A model generated the notes under the pieces. The model had not been told where the DNA came from and ran no database searches. It saw only the letters and a program-made list of their open reading frames with translations. Shown here in pieces: positions 1-10,648 of a stretch of DNA of 64,000 bases; the first letter of the stretch is position 1, and every line of letters starts with the position of its first letter. The position numbers were made by a program, and so were the translations under genes. Location of the stretch: NCBI GenBank assembly GCA_050246475.1, contig JBFWVZ010000004.1:124001-188000 (forward strand), written 5' to 3'. The DNA comes from CADEEL01 sp050246475 (GTDB taxonomy: Bacteria > Pseudomonadota > Alphaproteobacteria > Caulobacterales > Aquidulcibacteraceae).

Positions 1-266
1 CCTTCATCGGCCTCTTCGGCACGGTGTGGGGGATCATGAACGCCTTCACCAACATCGCGAACCAACAGCAGACGAACCTCGCCGTCGTCGCGCCGGGGAT
101 CGCGGAAGCGCTCTTCGCCACCGCGCTCGGCCTCGTCGCCGCCATTCCCGCCGTCATCTTCTACAACAAGTTCACCGGCGATTTGGATCGCCTAGCCGAT
201 CGCCTCGAAGGCTTCTCCGACGAAGTCTCCGCGCGACTCTCACGTCGCCTCGGCGAGCGCGTCTGA
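1..266 (+). CDS. tolQ: TolQ, proton channel subunit (3' part only)
   Basis: C-terminal 87 residues of an inner-membrane TolQ/ExbB/MotA-type protein; the reading frame is open from base 3 and the gene begins outside the window. The segment GLFGTVWGIMNAF followed by the A-P-G-I-A-E-A-L helix is characteristic of TolQ. With TolR it forms the proton-driven motor that energises TolA for outer-membrane constriction at division. Its TGA overlaps the ATG of tolR (TGATG), so translation is probably coupled. The call rests on these motifs and on the following tolRAB-pal order. Confidence 0.95.
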   Translation, partial: FIGLFGTVWGIMNAFTNIANQQQTNLAVVAPGIAEALFATALGLVAAIPAVIFYNKFTGDLDRLADRLEGFSDEVSARLSRRLGERV

Positions 267-736
267 TGCCCGGCGCCCAGCAGACCGGCCGGCGCATGCG
301 CCGCGCCCATGGGCGCAAGTCCCGCAATGCGACGATCAACGTCACGCCGTTCGTGGATGTGATGCTCGTGTTGCTCATCGTCTTCATGGTGACGGCGCCT
401 TTGCTCACGGTCGGGGTGCCCGTGGAGCTTCCGCGCACCGACGCGCGTCAGCTCGCGCCGGAAACCGAGCCGCTTACTGTCACCATTCGAGCGGACGGAC
501 AGATTTTCGTGCAGGAGACGCAAGTCGCGAAGGAGCAATTGCTCGCGCAGCTCTCCGCCATCGCGCGCGAAGGCTATGAGCGGCGCATCTTCATCCGCGC
601 CGATGAAACCGCGCCTTATGGGACGGTCGCGGAGATCATGGCGATGATGAGCGCGGCCGGGTATCGCAATCTCGGCCTCGTCACCGATCCGCTGCACGCG
701 CCGCGGACGTCGCCAGAGCGGCGAGCGCCGGATTAG
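266..736 (+). CDS. tolR: TolR, inner-membrane Tol-Pal subunit
   Basis: 156-residue ExbD/TolR protein. A basic N-terminus (residues 9-20) precedes TPFVDVMLVLLIVFMV, a single membrane helix carrying the conserved proton-path aspartate, Asp31. The rest is periplasmic and should dimerise. The ATG at 266 overlaps the tolQ stop by one base, which decides the start; a longer open frame upstream lies inside tolQ. It works with TolQ as a proton-driven stator. Family length is usually 140-155 residues. Confidence 0.96.
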   Translation: MPGAQQTGRRMRRAHGRKSRNATINVTPFVDVMLVLLIVFMVTAPLLTVGVPVELPRTDARQLAPETEPLTVTIRADGQIFVQETQVAKEQLLAQLSAIAREGYERRIFIRADETAPYGTVAEIMAMMSAAGYRNLGLVTDPLHAPRTSPERRAPD

Positions 737-746
737 GGGGCCCAGG

Positions 747-1505
747 ATGCGCCCCGTCTTCAGCTGGTCGCTCTCTTCCATCCTGCACGCGCTGGCGGCC
801 GCCTTCGTCTTCTTCGGGCTGCCGTTCGTGGGCGAAACGCGCGAGAGCGCGCCCGTCAATGTCGTGCCCGTCGAGATCACGACTCTGGCGGAGATGTCGG
901 ACGTGCGCGCCATCGCGCCGGAGATCGAGGAGGAAGAGACCGCGCCGCTGGAGGAAGAGAGCCAGCCGGAGGTTCCCGATCCCGCGCCCGCGCCTTCGCC
1001 CGCGCCGCAGCAGCGGCGCCAGGAGCCGCGCCTCAACCTCGCGGAATTGCAGCAGGATTTGCTTGAGGATCGCTCAAAGCAGCGGGCCGATCGCACAACG
1101 CCGCGCCGTACGCAGGGCGATCGCGGCGAGCGCCCCCGCCCCGGCGCGGGGCTCTCGCAGGGCGAGGTCGTGGCGCTGCGCGACCGCTTCGCCGCGATGG
1201 CCACCGCGCATATCGAGCGGCACCGTTGCTGGCGCGCGCCCGTCGATGCGCCCGATCCAGAACGGCTGGCGGTGGTCGTGCGCGTCAATCTCGACCCGCG
1301 CGGGCGCGTGCAGGGCCGGCCCCAATTGGTCTCCCCCGCCACAATTCGCGGCGATCCGGAACTGCGCGTGGCCGTGGATCGCGCCATTCGCGCCGTATTG
1401 CAGTGCGATCCCTTCCCGTTCGCGGACGATAGCGTCGCCAGCCGGCACTACGATTTGTGGCGCGAGCTGGAGATCAATTTCGATCCGACTGAAATGGCCG
1501 GGTGA
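747..1505 (+). CDS. tolA: TolA-like energy transducer
   Basis: 252-residue protein in the tolA position, 10 bp after tolR. It has one N-terminal membrane helix (about residues 8-24), then an acidic and Pro/Ala-rich linker (about 45-125), and a C-terminal TolA/TonB_C-like domain (about 150-250) containing two cysteines. It should connect the TolQR motor to TolB/Pal across the periplasm. It is much shorter than E. coli TolA because the long alanine/lysine helical domain is nearly absent, which is common in alphaproteobacteria. The call depends on position as well as sequence. Confidence 0.88.
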   Translation: MRPVFSWSLSSILHALAAAFVFFGLPFVGETRESAPVNVVPVEITTLAEMSDVRAIAPEIEEEETAPLEEESQPEVPDPAPAPSPAPQQRRQEPRLNLAELQQDLLEDRSKQRADRTTPRRTQGDRGERPRPGAGLSQGEVVALRDRFAAMATAHIERHRCWRAPVDAPDPERLAVVVRVNLDPRGRVQGRPQLVSPATIRGDPELRVAVDRAIRAVLQCDPFPFADDSVASRHYDLWRELEINFDPTEMAG

Positions 1506-1549
1506 GGCCGCGCACTTGAAGATTGAGCAAGACTGAGCGAGAGGCGCGT

Positions 1550-2914
1550 ATGATGTTCGGTTCCACCTTCGCCCGCCTGGCGCGCATGGCCGCCGCCGCT
1601 TTGGCCGCGCTTGCATTCGCCGGCGTTGCGCACGGCCAGCAAGAACCCGCCGCGCCTGACGCCGCGCGCGGGCCTCTGCGCGTGGACGTGACGCGCGGGC
1701 ATCTCGATCCGATGCCGATCGCGATCCCGGATTTCATCGGCGCTGATCAACGCGCCGCCGGCGTCGGGCGCGACATCGCGGGCGTCATCCGCGCCGATCT
1801 GGAGCGCTCGGGCCTCTTCCGTTCGGTCGATCCCGCGGCCTTCATCGAGCGCATCTCCGATGTAAACGTGCCGCCGCGCTTTGCCGATTGGAGCGTGCTG
1901 GGCGCACAAGCCCTCGTCGTGGGCCAAACCACCAATCTCCCCGACGGGCGCCTGCGCGTCGAATTCCGTTTGTGGGACGTGTTCCGCCAGGAAGCCGTGC
2001 TCGGCCTGCAATTTGCGACCACGCAAGATAACTGGCGCCGCATCGCGCACCGCGTCGCCGATCAGATCTATCGCCACATCACCGGCGAGGACGGCTATTT
2101 CGACAGCCGCATTGTGTTCGTCTCCGAGAGCGGGCCGCGCACGCGCCGCGTGAAGCGGCTGATGATCATGGATCAGGACGGCGCCAACCCGTTCTTCCTG
2201 ACGGCCGCGGACTATCAAGTGCTGACGCCGCGCTTCTCGCCCTCGACGCAGATGATCACCTACATGTCGTTCGAGACGGGCCGCCCGCGTGTCTATCTTT
2301 TCAATCTCGAAACCAACCGCCGCGAAGTGCTGGGCGATTTCCCCGGCATGACGTTCGCGCCGCGCTTCTCGCCGAACGGCGATGCCGTCATCCTCACGCT
2401 GGAGCAGGGCGGCAATTCCGAGATTTACCGGATGGATTTGCGCACGCGCGCGCGCACGCGGCTCACCAACCATCCTTCGATCGACACCTCGCCCTCTTAC
2501 GCGCCGGACGGAACGCAGATCGTCTTCACCTCGGACCGCGCGGGCTCGACGCAGCTTTACGTCATGGGCGCTGACGGTTCGGGCGTCCGGCGCATCAGCT
2601 TCGGGCAGGGCGCCTATTCGACGCCGGTCTGGTCCCCGCGCGGGGATTTGATCGCCTTCACCCGGCAATCAGGCGGGCGCTTCGCCATCGGCGTCATGCG
2701 TCCGGACGGCTCGGGCGAACGCATCCTTTCCGAAAGCTATCTGGACGAAGGGCCCACATGGTCCCCCAACGGGCGGGTCATCATGTTCTTCCGCGAGGCC
2801 CGCCCGGGCGCCGGCCCGAGGCTCTGGTCGGTCGATCTGACCGGCCGCAACCTCCGTCAAGTGAACACCTCGACCGACGCATCGGACCCAGCCTGGTCCC
2901 CGCTGCTGCCCTAA
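1550..2914 (+). CDS. tolB: TolB, periplasmic beta-propeller of Tol-Pal
   Basis: 454 residues: signal peptide (about 1-30, ending in A-H-G-Q), an N-terminal TolB domain, then several PD40/WD-like propeller repeats with recurrent FSP, YAPDG and WSP turns (about residues 215-440). Start chosen at ATG 1550 because GAGAGG lies 7-12 bases upstream and the signal peptide begins there; an in-frame TTG at 1523 is unlikely. It binds Pal and TolA in the periplasm. It lies 44 bp after tolA, in the same operon. Confidence 0.95.
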   Translation: MMFGSTFARLARMAAAALAALAFAGVAHGQQEPAAPDAARGPLRVDVTRGHLDPMPIAIPDFIGADQRAAGVGRDIAGVIRADLERSGLFRSVDPAAFIERISDVNVPPRFADWSVLGAQALVVGQTTNLPDGRLRVEFRLWDVFRQEAVLGLQFATTQDNWRRIAHRVADQIYRHITGEDGYFDSRIVFVSESGPRTRRVKRLMIMDQDGANPFFLTAADYQVLTPRFSPSTQMITYMSFETGRPRVYLFNLETNRREVLGDFPGMTFAPRFSPNGDAVILTLEQGGNSEIYRMDLRTRARTRLTNHPSIDTSPSYAPDGTQIVFTSDRAGSTQLYVMGADGSGVRRISFGQGAYSTPVWSPRGDLIAFTRQSGGRFAIGVMRPDGSGERILSESYLDEGPTWSPNGRVIMFFREARPGAGPRLWSVDLTGRNLRQVNTSTDASDPAWSPLLP

Positions 2915-2957
2915 GAACTTGTCATGGTTGGAGTATTTAAACCTTTCCGCGTGTTCG

Positions 2958-2985
2958 GTTGAAAAGAGCCGCCCCGTTCGTAATG
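2958..2985 (+). promoter_or_regulatory. candidate promoter in front of pal
   Basis: TTGAAA (2958-2963), a 16-base spacer and TAATGT (2980-2985) lie in the 150-bp tolB-pal gap, the widest gap in the tol cluster. This suggests extra transcription of pal, as seen in other bacteria. Prediction from two hexamers only. Confidence 0.35.
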
Positions 2986-3064
2986 TTGCCGCGAGCCGGG
3001 GGTAGAAGACCTTTCGAGTGGGCGTCCGTGCGGGCGGCCGAGCTGGACTAAAGAGGGAGAACCC

Positions 3065-3571
3065 ATGCGCACGATCGCCTTTGCCGCCTTGGCCGCCGCT
3101 GTCGCCGTCGCGGGCTGCGCCTCACGCCAAACGCCGACCGAATCCACCGCTCCGGTCGAAACACAAACGCCGCCGTCTCAAGAACAGACCGGCCCGGTGC
3201 CCGGCTCGGTTGAGGATTTCCGGGTCTCCGTGGGCGATCGCGTGTTTTTCCCGCTCGATCGCTCCGATCTTTCGCCCGAGGCGCGCGCGATCCTGGATCG
3301 CCAGGCCGCTTGGCTGCGGCGCTATCCGAACGTCCGCGTGCTGGTGGCCGGCAATTGCGATGAGCGCGGCACGCGCGAATATAACCTCGCCTTGGGCGCC
3401 CGCCGGGCGGCCGCGGCGCGCGACTATCTCGTCTCGCTCGGCATCCAATCCTCGCGCATCGAGACGGTCTCCTACGGCAAGGAGCGTCCGCTCGATCCGC
3501 GCTCCACGGAAGAGGCCTGGGCGGTGAACCGCAACGCCCACACCCAGATCGTGTCGGGCGCGGTCTCGTAA
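3065..3571 (+). CDS. pal: Pal, peptidoglycan-associated lipoprotein
   Basis: 168 residues. A lipoprotein signal ends in VAGC with Cys18 as the lipidation site, followed by a Thr/Pro-rich tether and an OmpA-C peptidoglycan-binding domain (about 60-165) with the conserved LD..A.WL, GN.DERGT.EYN..LG..RA and VSYGKERP elements. It is anchored in the outer membrane, binds peptidoglycan and interacts with TolB and TolA. A good SD (GAGGGAG) precedes the ATG. Length and domain match the family. Confidence 0.97.
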   Translation: MRTIAFAALAAAVAVAGCASRQTPTESTAPVETQTPPSQEQTGPVPGSVEDFRVSVGDRVFFPLDRSDLSPEARAILDRQAAWLRRYPNVRVLVAGNCDERGTREYNLALGARRAAAARDYLVSLGIQSSRIETVSYGKERPLDPRSTEEAWAVNRNAHTQIVSGAVS

Positions 3572-3610
3572 CGCCGCAAAAAGGCCAAAGCGCTCCGTCA
3601 TGAGCCGCTC

Positions 3611-4375
3611 ATGACGATTGCCCCTTTTCGCGCCGCCCTCGCGGCCTGCGCGCTCGCTTGCCTTGTCTCGCCGGCCGCGGCCCAGCAGCTGCCGAGCGAG
3701 GGCGCCTACGCCCGCCAGGACCGCATCGAGGAGCTGGAGCGGCTGCTGCAGCAGGCGACCGACGAGAACGATCGCCTGCAATATCAGCTGCAGCAGAGCC
3801 AGGCCGAGGTGCGCCGCTTGCAGACCATGGTGGGCGATCTCGCGGCCGTCCGCGATGCGCGCGACGAGATCGAGCAGGAGAATGCGCCCGCCGCGCCGCC
3901 GCCGCCGGCGCGCGGCCAACAGGCAAGCCGCGAATCTCCCATACAGCAGGGCTCTCTCGGCGAATTGCCCGCCGAGGATTTGCCCGGCGACGCCGGCGAG
4001 ACGTTTCAGCGCGCGCGCCAATATCTGCTGAACAACCAGATCCGCGCCGCCGAGGAGGCGTTCGAGGATTTCATCGCGCGCTTCGGCAACGATCCAAACG
4101 CCCCGGAGGCGCGCTATTGGTTCGCCTTCACGCTCTTGGCGCGCGACGCGCACACCGAGGCCGCCTCCGGCTTCATCGACTATCTGCGCCGCTATCCGCG
4201 CGGGCGGCGCGCGCCCGATGCAATGGTGCGCCTTGGCATCGCCTTGAAAGGCGCGGGGCGCACGCAGCAGGCCTGCGCGGCCTTTGCCGATTTCCGCCGC
4301 ACCTATCCGAACGCGCCTCAGGCGCTGCGCGATCTGGCGACCCGCGAGGCTCGCGGCGCACGCTGCGCGGCTTAG
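3611..4375 (+). CDS. cpoB: CpoB/YbgF, Tol-Pal-associated periplasmic TPR protein
   Basis: 254 residues: signal peptide (about 1-24, ending A-A-A-Q), an N-terminal coiled coil (about 32-90, rich in Gln/Glu/Leu) that trimerises in the family, a Pro-rich hinge, and a C-terminal TPR-like domain (about 125-250: ...A...F..F...F..D..APEARYWF). It coordinates peptidoglycan synthesis with Tol-driven constriction. It follows pal by 39 bp in the same direction, the usual last gene of the tol-pal operon. Confidence 0.93.
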   Translation: MTIAPFRAALAACALACLVSPAAAQQLPSEGAYARQDRIEELERLLQQATDENDRLQYQLQQSQAEVRRLQTMVGDLAAVRDARDEIEQENAPAAPPPPARGQQASRESPIQQGSLGELPAEDLPGDAGETFQRARQYLLNNQIRAAEEAFEDFIARFGNDPNAPEARYWFAFTLLARDAHTEAASGFIDYLRRYPRGRRAPDAMVRLGIALKGAGRTQQACAAFADFRRTYPNAPQALRDLATREARGARCAA

Positions 4376-4377
4376 TT

Positions 4378-4528
4378 CCTTCTCCCCTTGTGGGAGAAGG
4401 TGTCGTGGCGCGAAGCGCCATGACGGATGAGGGGTGATCGCGCATACTTCCGCCATGGGGCGCACGCACCCCTCACCCGTCTCGCCGCTGCGCGGCGATT
4501 CACCCTCTCCCACAAGGGGAGAGGGGCC
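4378..4528. repeat. composite palindromic repeat between cpoB and tilS
   Basis: Two 17-base arms, TCTCCCCTTGTGGGAGA (4381-4397) and its exact inverse (4506-4522), each themselves near-palindromic, flank a centre in which GGATGAGGGGTG is mirrored by CACCCCTCACCC. The whole element can fold into one long stem or several hairpins. A related copy lies at 29975-30028. The right arm supplies the purine-rich SD for tilS. Confidence 0.85.
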
Positions 4529-4529
4529 A

Positions 4530-5759
4530 GTGCTCGCGCACTCAGACGCGATCTCCGGCCCGGTGCTGCTCGCCCTTTCCGGCGGCGGCGACTCCACCGC
4601 GCTGCTGCATCTATTGGCGGAGCGGATGGCGGGCCGCGTCAGCGCCGCGATCGTCGATCACGCCATCCGTCCGGGTTCGGAGGAAGATGCGGCGCGCGCG
4701 GCCGCCGCCGCCGAAGCGCAAGGCGTTGCCGTCCGCGTCATCGGTCTTTCGTGGCGCGCGGGGGAGAAGCACAATCAAGCCGCGCTGCGCCGCGCGCGCC
4801 ACGCAGCGCTCGCGGCTGCCGCGCACGACGCGGGTGCGCGCGTCATCGCGCTTGCGCACACAGCGGACGATCAGGCCGAGACTATGCTCATGCGCGCGGC
4901 GCGAACGGGGGAAGATCGAGCCCAGGGGATGCGCGTGCTCGCGCCCTCGCCGGTCTGGCCCGAAGGCATGGGCCTCACGCTCTGGCGCCCGCTGCTCGAC
5001 GCAAGCCGCGCGGCGCTTCGCGCCTACCTCAATGCGCGCGGCGCGACGTGGATCGACGATCCCTCGAACGACAACCTCGCATACGAACGCATTCGCGCGC
5101 GCCGCGCGCTGACGGGCGCGGAGGCGCGGCGCTTGCTGAGCCTTGCGCGCGATGCCGACGTGCGCGCCGCCGCGCGCGAGGAAGCCGGCGCGCGATGGAT
5201 CGCCGCGCACGCCGTGTTCGACCAAGGCGAGGTCGCGTTTCCGCACGCCGCCGCACACGAAGAGGGCGCCGCCCCCGCGCTCGCCATTCTGATCGCGGCC
5301 GTCTCCGGGGAGGGCGAACTTCCGAGCATGGCCAGGGCCGAGGCGCTGGCGGCGCGGCTGGGCGCTGACCTCCGCGGCGCCACGCTCGGGGGCGCGCGCA
5401 TCCGCCGGCGCGGGGCGCGCATCGTTCTCTCCCGCGACCCCGGCGCCGTTTTGGGCCGGGCGGGCAAGGCGGCGCTCGCGCCGTTCCCATTGCCGCTTGA
5501 GCGCGCCGCGATCTGGGACGGGCGCCTCGCGCTCACCGCGCGCGAGCCCGGCTGGCGCGCCGCCCCGGAGAGCGCCGGGGCGGCGATCATCGTTAAGGCG
5601 GCGCAACGCCTCACGCTCGGCGAGGCCGAAGCCGCCGGAATCCTTGCTGTTTCCTGGCTTCCGGCGGCGCGCGTGCGTCATTTGCTGGCGCATTCACCCG
5701 GCCTTGAGGGCGTGATGCTAGAAGAGGGTGTTAACGGACCCGCGCGGCGCCTATCTTGA
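4530..5759 (+). CDS. tilS: TilS, tRNA(Ile)-lysidine synthase
   Basis: 409 residues. The PP-loop SGGGDS (residues 17-22) opens an N-type ATP pyrophosphatase domain, with D-H-A-I-R and AHTADDQAET following. It converts C34 of the CAU-anticodon tRNA-Ile to lysidine, an essential step. Start set at GTG 4530, directly before the conserved fold, with GGGGAGAGGGG 3-13 bases upstream; an in-frame extension to 4434 would be translated repeat DNA. The C-terminal part is Ala/Arg-rich and weakly conserved, which is usual for the family. Confidence 0.9.
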   Translation: MLAHSDAISGPVLLALSGGGDSTALLHLLAERMAGRVSAAIVDHAIRPGSEEDAARAAAAAEAQGVAVRVIGLSWRAGEKHNQAALRRARHAALAAAAHDAGARVIALAHTADDQAETMLMRAARTGEDRAQGMRVLAPSPVWPEGMGLTLWRPLLDASRAALRAYLNARGATWIDDPSNDNLAYERIRARRALTGAEARRLLSLARDADVRAAAREEAGARWIAAHAVFDQGEVAFPHAAAHEEGAAPALAILIAAVSGEGELPSMARAEALAARLGADLRGATLGGARIRRRGARIVLSRDPGAVLGRAGKAALAPFPLPLERAAIWDGRLALTAREPGWRAAPESAGAAIIVKAAQRLTLGEAEAAGILAVSWLPAARVRHLLAHSPGLEGVMLEEGVNGPARRLS

Positions 5760-5826
5760 ACGCTGGATCTTGGAAGAACTGAGCCCGGCGCGGGGCCAAC
5801 GCCCCGGCGCCCTTGAAGGTTGGACG

Positions 5827-7749
<1,923 letters not shown>

Positions 7750-7844
7750 AAGCGCAATCCCTCTACGCGGCTGAGCGGCGCGACTGCGGGCGCGCGCGGC
7801 GCATGCGCGCGTGCTAAGAGCGCGCGGGCCAAGAGGAGGCGCTC

Positions 7845-8219
7845 ATGCTCGCTAATTCCACGATCACCGCGATGGTCGGAACCGCGCGTCCCGACGCGGC
7901 GAAGGATTTCTACAAGGACGTCCTGGGTCTCTCGCTGCAGAGTGAGGATAATTTCGCCGCGGTGTTCGCCGGCAAGAACGCGCGCATCCGCGTCTCGCGC
8001 GTGCCGGCCGTCGTGCCGGCGCCCTACGCGGTCGTTGCATTCAACGTGGAGAGTATCGAGAGCGCAATCGATGCGCTTGCCGCCAAGGGCGTCGCGTTCG
8101 CACGCTATCCCGTCTTCCAGCAGGACGCGCGCGGAATCTGGACCTCGCCGGACGGCACCAAGGTCGCCTGGTTTCACGACCCCGATCTCAATCTGCTCTC
8201 GCTCGTCGAATACGCATGA
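7845..8219 (+). CDS. VOC (glyoxalase/bleomycin-resistance) superfamily protein
   Basis: 124 residues forming a single VOC unit with paired beta-alpha-beta-beta-beta modules: A.D.AKDFYKDVLGL near the start and DPDLNLLSL near the end. A strong SD (AAGAGGAGG) precedes the ATG. Substrate cannot be told. Its stop overlaps the folP start (ATGA), so the two are translationally coupled. Confidence 0.8.
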   Translation: MLANSTITAMVGTARPDAAKDFYKDVLGLSLQSEDNFAAVFAGKNARIRVSRVPAVVPAPYAVVAFNVESIESAIDALAAKGVAFARYPVFQQDARGIWTSPDGTKVAWFHDPDLNLLSLVEYA

Positions 8220-9043
8220 GCGTTCTCCCGCCGCCCAAGATCGACGGCGGCCCGTGGATCATGGGCATCTTGAACGTCACGCCGGATTCCTTCTCGGACG
8301 GCGGGCGCTTCGCCGACGCCGCGCAGGCGAGCGATGAGGCGCTGCTCATGCTGGAGGACGGCGCCGATCTGATCGACGTCGGCGGCGAGTCCACGCGCCC
8401 TGGCGCCGCGCCCGTGACAGATGCGGAGGAGATTGCGCGCGTCGTGCCCGTCATCAAGGCCATCCGCATGCAGAGCGATGCGCCCATTTCCATCGATACG
8501 ATGAAGCCGCATGTCGCCCGGATGGCCTTCGCCGCGGGGGCCAATATCTGGAACGACGTGAGCGCGCTCGCCGCGCCGGGCGCGCTCGAAGCCGCCAGCG
8601 CGCTCAAGGCCAGCGTCATCCTCATGCACATGCAGGGCGAGCCGCGCACCATGCAGCAAAACCCACACTATGAGGATGTGGTGCGGGAGGTGTCCGATTT
8701 CCTCGCCGCGCGCGCCAAAGCGGCGGCGGCCGCGGGGCTCAAGGACATCTTCGTCGATCCCGGCATCGGCTTCGGCAAAACGCTGGCGCACAACCTCGCG
8801 CTCGTCGCTCATCTGGACGACGTGAAGAAACGCACGAAGCGCCCGCTCGTCTTCGGCGCATCGCGCAAGAGCCTGATCGCCAAGATCGACGAAACGGCGA
8901 AGGACGCATCGGACCGCATCGGCGGTTCGCTGGCGCTTGCGCTCGCGGCTGTGTCAAAAGGCGCCGACATGGTGCGCGTTCACGATGTCCGCGAGACAGC
9001 CCAGGCCCTCCTCATCGCACGCGCGCTGGAGGCGCCGGCATGA
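8216..9043 (+). CDS. folP: Dihydropteroate synthase
   Basis: 275 residues. The signature ILNVTPDSFSDGGRF (about 18-32) and DVGGESTRPGA, then DPGIGFGKT and a C-terminal S-R-K-S / VHDV.ET, identify the TIM-barrel enzyme that joins 7,8-dihydropterin-pyrophosphate to p-aminobenzoate in folate synthesis; it is the sulfonamide target. The start overlaps the VOC stop by 4 bp and the stop overlaps the next start by 4 bp. ftsH-folP proximity is typical, but glmM, often next, is absent here. Confidence 0.96.
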   Translation: MSVLPPPKIDGGPWIMGILNVTPDSFSDGGRFADAAQASDEALLMLEDGADLIDVGGESTRPGAAPVTDAEEIARVVPVIKAIRMQSDAPISIDTMKPHVARMAFAAGANIWNDVSALAAPGALEAASALKASVILMHMQGEPRTMQQNPHYEDVVREVSDFLAARAKAAAAAGLKDIFVDPGIGFGKTLAHNLALVAHLDDVKKRTKRPLVFGASRKSLIAKIDETAKDASDRIGGSLALALAAVSKGADMVRVHDVRETAQALLIARALEAPA

Positions 9044-9360
9044 GCATTCATTGGTGGGCGCTCGTTCTGGCCGGCGTTTTCGAGATCGCTTGGGCGGCAG
9101 GGTTCAAATTCGCCTTTCGCAGCAATCACCTGATCAGCGCCGCAGTCGTCACGGCAATGGCCGCAAGCTTCTATTTCCTGTGGTTCGCCATGCGCGCCAT
9201 CCCGATAGGCACGGCTTACGCAGTCTGGACCGGCATCGGCGCCGCGGGCGCGGCAACCATCGGGCTTCTGTTTCTGGGCGAACCGGCAACTGCGCTTCGC
9301 CTCATCTGCATCACGTTAATCATAGCCGGCGTCGTCGGCTTGAAGATTGCAGCGGGGTGA
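9040..9360 (+). CDS. gdx: SMR-family guanidinium exporter (Gdx/SugE-like)
   Basis: 106 residues, four membrane helices. The central glutamate Glu15 sits in G-V-F-E-I-A-W, and the stretch GTAYAVWTGIGAAGAA and the C-terminal G-L-K match SugE/Gdx closely rather than EmrE. Known Gdx proteins exchange protons for guanidinium or small quaternary ammonium compounds. ATG overlaps the folP stop (ATGA). No guanidine riboswitch is apparent, as expected for an internal operon gene. Confidence 0.88.
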   Translation: MSIHWWALVLAGVFEIAWAAGFKFAFRSNHLISAAVVTAMAASFYFLWFAMRAIPIGTAYAVWTGIGAAGAATIGLLFLGEPATALRLICITLIIAGVVGLKIAAG

Positions 9361-9448
9361 TGCGTGCGCGTCATTGACCGAATGTAACGCACGCTGCAAT
9401 TTGAGTTCACCCACGCGGGCGGGCGTTGGGCGTGTGGGGGCTCCCGAC

Positions 9449-10615
9449 GTGACGAAGATCGGCGCGCTTGAAGGCTTGCGCGGCATGGCGGCGGTGCTCG
9501 TCGTCGTCTCGCATCTGCGCCTCGACAATTCGATTTTCATGCAAGGTTGGGTGCAAAACTCCCAGTCGTTGCTCTCGGTGTTTTTCGTGCTGAGCGGCTT
9601 CGTCGTCGCCATGGGTTATGGCGAGGGGATGCGCGACGGGCGCGACGCAGGCTATTTCACACTGCGCCGCGTTGGGCGCATCTGGCCGCTGCACATCACG
9701 GCGCTGGGCGCCCTTGTCGCGCTGGAGCTGGCGCGCCTGGCGCTCAATCTCGCGGGTGTGATCCATTCGGAGCGCGCGCCCTTCACAGGGCCCACGTCGC
9801 TCGAGGGCCTCTGGGAGAATCTTCTGCTCGTTCAGATGTGGGGCTGGCAAAAGCTCTTCACCTGGAATCTGCCGGCCTACACGCTCTCCGTCATCATCGT
9901 CTGCTACGCGCTCTTCGTGCTCGTGGCGCTGACGCTCAAGCCGCTCTGGATGCGGATCGCTGCGTGGGGCGTGCTGATGGCGGCCGCGGCCGCGATCTTC
10001 TTCGATTTCACGCACGCTTTCATGGAATGGCGCGGGCCCAGCGTCGCGCGCGGCGTGATGGACTTCTTCCTCGGCGCATTGACGTGCATGGTTTGGCGCG
10101 CGGCGCCCTTGCGCAATGCGTGGGCCGCGGCGGCGCTCTTCTTTGCGTGCGTCGCATTTGTTTTCTACGCCGCCAATGCCGGGCCCTATGGGTGGCTCTT
10201 TCCGGCCTCCTCGCTTGCGTTCGCCGCGATGATCTATGCGTGCGCCGCCGATGCCGGGCCTGCGGCCGCTGCCCTCCGGTCCAAACCGGCCGCGTGGCTC
10301 GGCGAGCATTCGGTCGCGATCTATCTCTTCCACTTTCCGATACTGATTTTCATGCTGGCAGGCATCGGCGTGTTCGAGCGCTTCGTGGGCCATCCGCTGG
10401 TCGTGGATGTGCAGGTTCCGTCCGGCGAGGTGATGGAGATCGTGCGCATCGGCCCGCGCTGGATGATGGACATTCTCTCGGTCGCGCTGCTCGGCGTCGT
10501 GCTTGCGGCCGCTGCCGCCGCGCACCGCTACATCGAGATCCCCGCGCGCGATTTCTTCGCCAATCTGGCGGCGCGCCGCTTCCCGCGCCGCGACGAGGCG
10601 CCCGAAGCGGCCTAG
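9449..10615 (+). CDS. Acyltransferase 3 family membrane protein
   Basis: 388 residues, about ten membrane helices. LEGLRG with Arg11 and His22 (R-x10-H), FFVLSGFVV and RRVGRIWPLH are the family signatures of enzymes that O-acylate cell-surface sugars such as LPS, capsule or lipid glycans. GTG 9449 is preferred because it begins just before the motif and has TGGGGGC upstream; GTG 9434 is an alternative. No glycan locus is adjacent, so the acceptor is unknown. Confidence 0.85.
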   Translation: MTKIGALEGLRGMAAVLVVVSHLRLDNSIFMQGWVQNSQSLLSVFFVLSGFVVAMGYGEGMRDGRDAGYFTLRRVGRIWPLHITALGALVALELARLALNLAGVIHSERAPFTGPTSLEGLWENLLLVQMWGWQKLFTWNLPAYTLSVIIVCYALFVLVALTLKPLWMRIAAWGVLMAAAAAIFFDFTHAFMEWRGPSVARGVMDFFLGALTCMVWRAAPLRNAWAAAALFFACVAFVFYAANAGPYGWLFPASSLAFAAMIYACAADAGPAAAALRSKPAAWLGEHSVAIYLFHFPILIFMLAGIGVFERFVGHPLVVDVQVPSGEVMEIVRIGPRWMMDILSVALLGVVLAAAAAAHRYIEIPARDFFANLAARRFPRRDEAPEAA

Positions 10616-10648
10616 GCGCGCGCGCCCTCCATTGCTAAGCCCGCGCGG

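Noticed and set aside
4434..4529. N-terminal extension of TilS
   Set aside because: It would translate the palindromic repeat (P-S-P-V-S-P-L-R-G), whereas GTG 4530 has a good SD and fits the family start.
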